Of a DNA stretch of 10,685 nucleotides, positions 6,781 through 10,685 are shown in pieces. The DNA is from an uncultured Lachnospiraceae bacterium (GTDB lineage Bacteria; Bacillota; Clostridia; Lachnospirales; Lachnospiraceae), in NCBI GenBank assembly GCA_946566415.1, contig CAMNWW010000053.1, forward strand, positions 1 through 10,685, read 5' to 3'. The position numbers and the translations under genes are program-made. The notes beneath the pieces are model-generated. The model had not been told where the DNA came from. It worked only from the letters and a program-made list of their open reading frames with translations, and made no database searches. Each line of letters opens with the position of its first letter. Position 1 is the stretch's first letter.

Positions 6781-8061
6781 CTAGATCACTTTTATTCCAC
6801 CGTATTTTCTTACTTTAAGCACATGGCATGAGCCTTCTCCAAATACACTGTCCAACGCTTTTTGGTATGTCTCAACAAAATCATTCTCAACAAATGCCTG
6901 AATCGTTCCCGCGAAACCGCCGCCATGTACGCGGCATACCCCGTGTTTTCCCAGCACTGTCTCACTTACAGCCAGCGCGATCGACATATTCTGGCTTTGT
7001 ACATTTTCATTCGTATAAATATTCTGCAGGTACTTGAAAGAAGAATTCCCGGATGATTCTATCAACTCAAGAAACCTAGGGAAATCTCCGTTATTGAGTG
7101 CCTCGGCCTGCGCCTCCACACGTTTATTGTCTTCAAAAAAATGGATCGCCCTTAATACCGGCCTGTCGCCGTATTTTTCGCGAAGCGCCGGAATCTGCGC
7201 ATAAAACGCCGCCTCATCTACTTCTCTCAGATATTCTTTGCCGAAAAACGACGCTACCTGCTTCATTTCCTTGGGAATCCCCGCATAGGCAGATGTCAGA
7301 TCCTGATGTGAGCCTTTGGTATCCACGATACACAGGCTGTACTGATACGTCTCAAAATCCACGTGCACCTTATTTACCACCGGTTTTTCAGGCAAACAAA
7401 AATCAATATGGATAAGTCCGCCCACGGCGCACGCCATCTGGTCCATCAGGCCGCTGGGTTTACCGAAATACACATTTTCCGCATACTGTCCGACCTGGGC
7501 AATCTCGACCATACTGATCTTCATTTCATTGTAAAGCCCGGAAACGATAGTCCCGATGATCGTCTCAAATGCGGCAGATGAAGAAAGCCCTGCTCCGATG
7601 AGCACTTCGCTGGTAACATAAGCGTTAAAGCCTCCGACTTGGTACCCTCTTTCTTTAAGGCCTCCAAGAACCCCGCGGATCAAACCAATGGAGGTTTCCT
7701 CTTCTTCATCCTTCTTTCCTAAATCCCCGGCGTCCAGTTCAATCATGTTATAACCTTCAGAGACAACCCTGACGCGCAGATCTTCATTCCTGCTCACAAC
7801 TGCAACCGCGTCCAAATTGACTGAAGTTGCAAGGACCATGCCATGCTGATGATCCGTGTGGTTTCCTCCCACCTCGCTGCGCCCCGGCGCACTGTATATC
7901 TCCGTCTTCTGATCCCCATACAGGCGGATGAACTCGCGGACTGCACGCCCATACCGCTCCTTCTGCCGGACAGACATCTCTTCATCCACATAGATATCTT
8001 TCAGCAGGTCTTTGTACTCCCCTTCTCCTAATTTTTCCAGAATCTGTGTTGCCAGCTCCAT
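6781..8061 (-). CDS. galK: Galactokinase (GHMP kinase family), divergent sugar motif
   Basis: A 426-residue GHMP kinase that should phosphorylate galactose at C1 with ATP, the first committed step of the Leloir pathway. The galactokinase signature is APGRSEVGGNHTDHQHG (58-74), the phosphate loop is GAGLSSSAA (156-164), the catalytic Asp is likely Asp207 in SGLMDQ, and the third GHMP motif is HGGGFAGTIQAF near residue 385. An N-terminal stretch of about 50 residues precedes the usual signature, more than in the E. coli enzyme. The usual GEHTDY sugar-contact motif reads GNHTDH here, with Asn67 for Glu. The ATG at 8061 follows AAGGAGG with ideal spacing; that ribosome site is in a duplicated 31-bp block. 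It is the first gene of galK-galT and divergent from galR. Confidence 0.94.
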   Translation of the reverse strand: MELATQILEKLGEGEYKDLLKDIYVDEEMSVRQKERYGRAVREFIRLYGDQKTEIYSAPGRSEVGGNHTDHQHGMVLATSVNLDAVAVVSRNEDLRVRVVSEGYNMIELDAGDLGKKDEEEETSIGLIRGVLGGLKERGYQVGGFNAYVTSEVLIGAGLSSSAAFETIIGTIVSGLYNEMKISMVEIAQVGQYAENVYFGKPSGLMDQMACAVGGLIHIDFCLPEKPVVNKVHVDFETYQYSLCIVDTKGSHQDLTSAYAGIPKEMKQVASFFGKEYLREVDEAAFYAQIPALREKYGDRPVLRAIHFFEDNKRVEAQAEALNNGDFPRFLELIESSGNSSFKYLQNIYTNENVQSQNMSIALAVSETVLGKHGVCRVHGGGFAGTIQAFVENDFVETYQKALDSVFGEGSCHVLKVRKYGGIKVI

Positions 8062-8062
8062 T

Positions 8063-8144
8063 TTTCCTCCTTACCGTCCTGATTTTTGGACATAAAGGTA
8101 TACCCGAAGGGTATTTCCTCCTTACCGTCCTGATTTTTGGACAT
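8063..8144. repeat. Exact 31-bp direct repeat carrying the galK ribosome site
   Basis: Positions 8063-8093 and 8114-8144 are identical over 31 bp, with a 51-bp period. Read on the minus strand each copy starts with ATGTCC, contains a GTCC/GGAC inverted repeat and ends with TAAGGAGGAAA. Only the copy next to galK has a start codon at normal distance. The 20-bp spacer contributes a near-complete hairpin, ATACCC-TTC-GGGTAT on the minus strand (8114-8100). Confidence 0.95.
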
Positions 8145-8168
8145 GATACCGTCTTTTTCTTTAGGTAA

Positions 8169-8197
8169 ATTATATTATAGATTTAGTAAATCTTCAA
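8169..8197 (-). promoter_or_regulatory. Sigma-A promoter of galKT
   Basis: Read on the minus strand, TTGAAG (8197-8192), a 17-base spacer and TATAAT (8174-8169) form a near-consensus promoter. A second overlapping TATAAT lies at 8179-8174 but has poor -35 spacing. The transcript would start near 8162 and carry a leader of about 100 bases that includes both copies of the 31-bp repeat. Confidence 0.82.
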
Positions 8198-8213
8198 TAT
8201 GTATTTACTAAAT
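8181..8213. promoter_or_regulatory. Likely GalR operator: perfect inverted repeat over the galKT promoter
   Basis: ATTTAGTAAAT (8181-8191) and ATTTACTAAAT (8203-8213) are perfect inverted 11-bp arms with an 11-bp spacer. Each arm is itself nearly palindromic (TTTA-S-TAAA), so they may be two binding sites. One arm lies between the -35 and -10 boxes and the spacer holds the -35 box, so a bound repressor would block RNA polymerase. A looser copy, TTTAGGTAAAT, lies at 8160-8170 at the expected start of transcription. Assignment to the adjacent LacI-family regulator is inference from position. Confidence 0.72.
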
Positions 8214-8252
8214 TTTCGTTTTTCTTTTTTGCTTTTCTTTTTCCCTTTGGTT

Positions 8253-8261
8253 TGGTATAAT
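8253..8261 (+). promoter_or_regulatory. Extended -10 promoter of galR
   Basis: TGGTATAAT is a perfect extended -10 element. The -35 region is only a T-rich tract. Transcription should start near 8268, about 210 bases before the galR start codon. The operator arms at 8181-8213 end about 40 bp upstream of this element, so autoregulation would need a different geometry than for galKT. Confidence 0.68.
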
Positions 8262-8280
8262 GTCCACGAAAGCAATGAGC

Positions 8281-8457
8281 AGTGCGAAAACAGGGGGTGA
8301 CAAATCGCCTGTTTACAGGCGGATTTGACGGACACTGTTTTCATAGGGCGAACGCCCGTGAACGAGGAAGCCGAAGGCTTCCGAGTTCGGCACGGCGAAG
8401 AGAGTGCGAACGCCCGATCTTTAGTACAAATTACCCCGCCCTGCGGGGTAGAGTGCG
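8281..8457 (+). other. Hairpin-rich galR leader (structured RNA or dispersed repeat)
   Basis: Four stem-loops are packed here. An outer helix GAAAACAG (8286-8293)/CTGTTTTC (8335-8342) encloses an 11-bp stem with one bulge, 8301-8311 with 8316-8327, closed by loop TTTA. Then comes a small GGGC/GCCC hairpin (8346-8357). Then a long hairpin 8357-8394: CGTG, AAC, a GA/GA internal pair, and GGAAGCC-GAA-GGCTTCC. Last, TACCCCGC/GCGGGGTA (8432-8450). AGTGCG occurs at 8281, 8403 and 8452, and GCGAACGCCCG twice (8348-8358, 8406-8416). None of the stems is followed by a T-run, so none is an ordinary terminator. I match it to no known riboswitch. Confidence 0.55.
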
Positions 8458-8481
8458 TATAACATTTTTAGGGGGATTTCC

Positions 8482-9501
8482 ATGGCAACCATTAAAGATA
8501 TCGCGGCGGCGGCGAACGTGTCCGCGGCAGCCGTTTCCAGAATTTTAAACCACGACGAAACACTGAACGTATCGCCTGATACGCGGCAGAAAGTCTTTGA
8601 TACGGCAAAAGCGCTCCACTATGTCAAACGAAACCGCCCACTGGTCAAATCAGCGTTTACGCTTGGGATCGTGCAGTGGTTTTCTTCCCAGCAGGAACTG
8701 GAAGACAGCTATTATCTTCTTATCCGCCAGGGCATTGAGGACTACTGCCTTCTGCACAATATCCAGATTATGCGGACATATAAAAGTGATGTAAACTATC
8801 AGGAAGCGCTGCGGGATGTGGACTGTGTAATCTGCATCGGGAAATTCAGCCGCAATGAAGTGGACTTTTGGACGGGCAGGAACCCGAATATTCTGTTCCT
8901 TGATATGCCCGTGGACGACCCGGATATCACAACGATCACTCTGGACTTTGCGGGCGCTGTCGATCAGGTTATGCAGTATCTGACTTCGCTTGGACACCGC
9001 CGTATCGGTTTTCTGACCGGCATAGAATATGTGGATTTTGGCGTCCCGTATCCTGATTACCGGAAGGAAGAATTTATCCGCTACTGCCAGAAACACGGGA
9101 TACTTTATGAACCTTATCTTAAAGAGGGTGACTTCCGGATTGATTCCGGCTATGAGATGATGTGTGAGATGATTGAGTCAGGACCGCTTCCGTCCGCTGT
9201 GTTCGCGGCAAGCGACCCGATTGCCATCGGGGCGGTGCGCGCTCTCACTGAACATGGTTTTTCCGTTCCGGATGATATTTCTGTCGTAGGCTTTGACGAT
9301 ATCAGCATGGCGGAATTTACGATGCCTCCGCTTACGACTGTCCATGCCCCAGCCTATCACATGGGACATTACGGCGCTTCCATCCTGCACAATATTATAA
9401 AAGAACACAGGGGCGCCGCGTTAAAGATCCAGCTCCCCTGCAAACTCGTTGTCCGTGATTCCTGCACTACCAATCTTTCACCTGGTCCTGATAATATGTA
9501 A
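8482..9501 (+). CDS. galR: LacI/GalR-family transcriptional regulator of the gal genes
   Basis: A 339-residue LacI-family protein: an N-terminal helix-turn-helix (MATIKDIAAAANVSAAAVSRIL, about 1-24) and hinge region to about 60, then a periplasmic-binding-protein-like sugar domain to the end with typical phrases such as GHRRIGFLTG, AVFAASDPIAIGAVRAL and ISVVGFDDI. The ETLNVSPDTR segment after the helix-turn-helix is like that of GalR from lactic acid bacteria. Its place, divergent from galK-galT with an operator-like palindrome between, makes it the probable galactose-responsive repressor; the inducer is not shown by sequence. The ATG at 8482 follows AGGGGG at 8470-8475. The last 35 bp overlap the convergent phosphatase gene. 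Confidence 0.9.
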   Translation: MATIKDIAAAANVSAAAVSRILNHDETLNVSPDTRQKVFDTAKALHYVKRNRPLVKSAFTLGIVQWFSSQQELEDSYYLLIRQGIEDYCLLHNIQIMRTYKSDVNYQEALRDVDCVICIGKFSRNEVDFWTGRNPNILFLDMPVDDPDITTITLDFAGAVDQVMQYLTSLGHRRIGFLTGIEYVDFGVPYPDYRKEEFIRYCQKHGILYEPYLKEGDFRIDSGYEMMCEMIESGPLPSAVFAASDPIAIGAVRALTEHGFSVPDDISVVGFDDISMAEFTMPPLTTVHAPAYHMGHYGASILHNIIKEHRGAALKIQLPCKLVVRDSCTTNLSPGPDNM

Positions 9502-10099
9502 TTCCTTCCTGAAGGATCACTGCTTTTTGATTCTTCACTTCCGCGGTCGTGACCGCACAGTTTTTCGGCACGCCTTTGCCCCAGAAGTGTTCCATCGGCT
9601 GCTTTTTGATCAGCCGGGTCAGTCCGCAGAGCGCCGCCCCGTGAGTCGAGATCAGGACTGTCTTATCTGCAAGGTCGGGATTTGCAAAAAGTTCCTTTAA
9701 GAATGCTTCCAGCCGGTCTGAGAACTGGTAAAAGGACTCTCCATTTTTCGGAGCGCGGTATTTTTCGGGGGCTTCAAAGAAATATTTAAAATCCGGATCC
9801 GGGATATTCCACCCCTCCTGGCTGCAGCAAAGACCCTCATATTCGCCGAATCCGATCTCCATCAGTCTTGGCTCGTCAATAATAGGGATGTCCCGTCCGC
9901 CAAGTATGATAGAGGCTGTTTCCTTTGCGCGGGCAAGCGGGCTTGTATACGCAATATCGAAAGGGACTTCCTTTAACGCAGACGCCGTCTCGTGCGCAAG
10001 ATGCCTGCCGAACTCGTTCAGCATAGTGTCCGACTTCCCTTGCAGTTTCCTTACTTTATTCCAGTCTGTTTCTCCGTGCCGGATCATATACAGAATCAT
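9467..10099 (-). CDS. Histidine phosphatase (phosphoglycerate mutase-like) family protein
   Basis: A 210-residue cytoplasmic enzyme of histidine phosphatase branch 1. The catalytic set is complete: Arg7-His8-Gly9 (phospho-acceptor His8), Arg57 in TSPLARAKET, the acid Glu81 in LMEIGFGEYEG, and His153 in STHGAA. This family includes broad-specificity sugar phosphatases, cobalamin-pathway phosphatases and co-factor-dependent mutases. The length and the lack of mutase-specific insertions fit a phosphatase, but the substrate cannot be read from sequence. The ATG at 10099 follows AAGGGAG nine bases upstream. It lies 68 bases downstream of the Rrf2 gene on the same strand with no terminator seen between, so co-transcription is likely. 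Confidence 0.9.
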   Translation of the reverse strand: MILYMIRHGETDWNKVRKLQGKSDTMLNEFGRHLAHETASALKEVPFDIAYTSPLARAKETASIILGGRDIPIIDEPRLMEIGFGEYEGLCCSQEGWNIPDPDFKYFFEAPEKYRAPKNGESFYQFSDRLEAFLKELFANPDLADKTVLISTHGAALCGLTRLIKKQPMEHFWGKGVPKNCAVTTAEVKNQKAVILQEGITYYQDQVKDW

Positions 10100-10167
10100 T
10101 TTCTAAATCTCCCTTCTGCTTTTGTTTCCTTTTTATTTTGCAGTCTTTTTCGGGAGATGTCAAGAAA

Positions 10168-10575
10168 TTATTCTTTTTTCATGAGATCGGCTATCGTAAT
10201 ATTGTCCAGATAGTCATTGATCACTTGATTCAGTCCTTCCCACATAGAACGTGTGCGGCAGTCCGAAATATGTCCGCATTCTGCCGCCTTGCACGCAAGG
10301 CAGGCAACCGGTGCAAGATCGCCTTCCGTCAGGCGGAGTATGTCGCTGACCCGGTACTCTTCCGGTCTTTTCGTAAGCCGGTATCCTCCGCCTTTTCCCT
10401 GTATTCCGACAATGAAACCGTTTTTTGCCAGAACGGGCAGTATTTTTTCTAGATATTTCAGCGAGATGCCCTGCCGTCCGGCGACATCTTTCATCGGCAG
10501 ATAAGAATCCTCCTGATGCTCGGCCAGATCAATCATCACCCGCAGGGCGTATCTGCCTTTTGTGGAAATCATCAT
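10168..10575 (-). CDS. Rrf2-family transcriptional regulator with clustered cysteines
   Basis: A 135-residue winged-helix regulator: MMISTKGRYALRVMIDLA, the recognition helix GISLKYLEKILPVL (36-49), and the wing KGGGYRLTK (61-69) are typical of Rrf2. Cys92, Cys95, Cys100 and Cys106 (C-x2-C-x4-C-x5-C) sit where IscR and related proteins bind an Fe-S cluster, so it may be a cluster-based sensor. The spacing differs from IscR. The neighbour upstream is a sulfur amino-acid synthesis enzyme, which suggests a CymR-like role in cysteine or sulfur control; that is inference. The AAGGAG ribosome site at 10588-10583 overlaps the stop codon of the upstream gene, so the genes are tightly coupled. Confidence 0.92.
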   Translation of the reverse strand: MMISTKGRYALRVMIDLAEHQEDSYLPMKDVAGRQGISLKYLEKILPVLAKNGFIVGIQGKGGGYRLTKRPEEYRVSDILRLTEGDLAPVACLACKAAECGHISDCRTRSMWEGLNQVINDYLDNITIADLMKKE

Positions 10576-10585
10576 AATATACTCC

Positions 10586-10685
10586 TTATTTTAATGCGTC
10601 GAAACCTCTCTTTAGATCCTCTATAATATCGTCGATATGTTCTGTGCCGATCGAAAGCCTTATGGTATTGGGCTTTATATTCTGT
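10586..10685 (-). CDS. O-acetylhomoserine/O-acetylserine sulfhydrylase family (Cys/Met metabolism PLP enzyme), C-terminus only
   Basis: Only the last 32 codons are in the window. They read QNIKPNTIRLSIGTEHIDDI, then IEDLKRGFDALK and stop at 10586. The IRLSIGTEHIDDIIEDL phrase is the conserved C-terminal end of the Cys/Met metabolism PLP-dependent enzymes (cystathionine gamma-synthase, O-acetylhomoserine sulfhydrylase). The start and PLP lysine lie outside the window, so the exact member cannot be decided. It is the upstream gene of the Rrf2 regulator operon. Confidence 0.85.
   Translation of the reverse strand, partial: QNIKPNTIRLSIGTEHIDDIIEDLKRGFDALK

Noticed and set aside
8063..8144. CRISPR or insertion-sequence end
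   Set aside because: There are only two copies with one 20-bp spacer and no cas or transposase gene; the block contains the galK ribosome site, so it is a local duplication.
8432..8450. Perfect 8-bp stem as a rho-independent terminator/attenuator of galR
   Set aside because: No T-run directly follows (GAGTGCG comes next), so it is described only as part of the structured leader.
8282..8548. 88-residue plus-strand open frame across the galR leader
   Set aside because: It runs through the hairpins and into galR out of frame, is Arg-rich and low-complexity, and has no ribosome site of its own.
9503..9528. Possible galR terminator (TCCTT/AAGGA followed later by TTTTT)
   Set aside because: The stem is only five base pairs and the T-run starts about seven bases away; it lies in the phosphatase coding sequence.

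Overview
The window looks like chromosome of a Gram-positive, low-to-mid GC anaerobe of the class Clostridia, most likely family Lachnospiraceae. The reasons are a class II (Firmicutes-type) galT next to galK, a YkpA-type ABC-F ATPase, strong AGGAGG-like ribosome sites throughout, and several small proteins of a style I associate with that family. This placement is inference; no rRNA or marker gene is present. I see no mobile element, tRNA, rRNA or CRISPR array.

Region 1 (1-2480) is a patch of poorly characterised genes. A leaderless cytoplasmic subtilisin-type protease (minus) is divergent from a tiny Cys/Gly-rich protein with two hydrophobic stretches (plus). The latter shares a bidirectional terminator with a convergent 51-residue charged protein (minus, 1499-1654). 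A pair of overlapping plus-strand genes follows: a Met-rich protein and a 95-residue helical protein, ending at a second stem-loop.

Region 2 (2491-5261) holds a patatin-like phospholipase (minus, TTG start) and a divergent ABC-F protein (plus). The second ATPase site of the ABC-F protein is degenerate, including an Arg where the switch His belongs.

Region 3 (5267-9501) is a Leloir galactose locus. galK-galT form a minus-strand operon, and a LacI/GalR-family regulator is read divergently. The 420-bp intergenic region is unusually rich. It holds a sigma-A promoter for galKT whose -35 box lies between the arms of a perfect 11-bp inverted repeat (likely operator). It also has an exactly duplicated 31-bp block carrying the galK ribosome-binding site, an extended -10 promoter for galR, and a ~220-nt hairpin-rich galR leader. 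A perfect CcpA cre-like palindrome lies inside galT. Together these suggest control by galactose through GalR and by carbon catabolite repression.

Region 4 (9467-10685) is read on the minus strand. It contains the last 32 codons of a trans-sulfuration/sulfhydrylase PLP enzyme, an Rrf2-family regulator with four clustered cysteines whose ribosome site touches the upstream stop codon, and a histidine phosphatase. The 3' end of the phosphatase gene overlaps the 3' end of galR tail to tail by 35 bp.

I found no clearly new multi-gene system. The best candidates for novelty are the galK/galR control region with its duplicated ribosome site and possible leader peptide, the structured galR leader (possibly a dispersed repeat), and the small-protein cluster at 1.2-2.5 kb.
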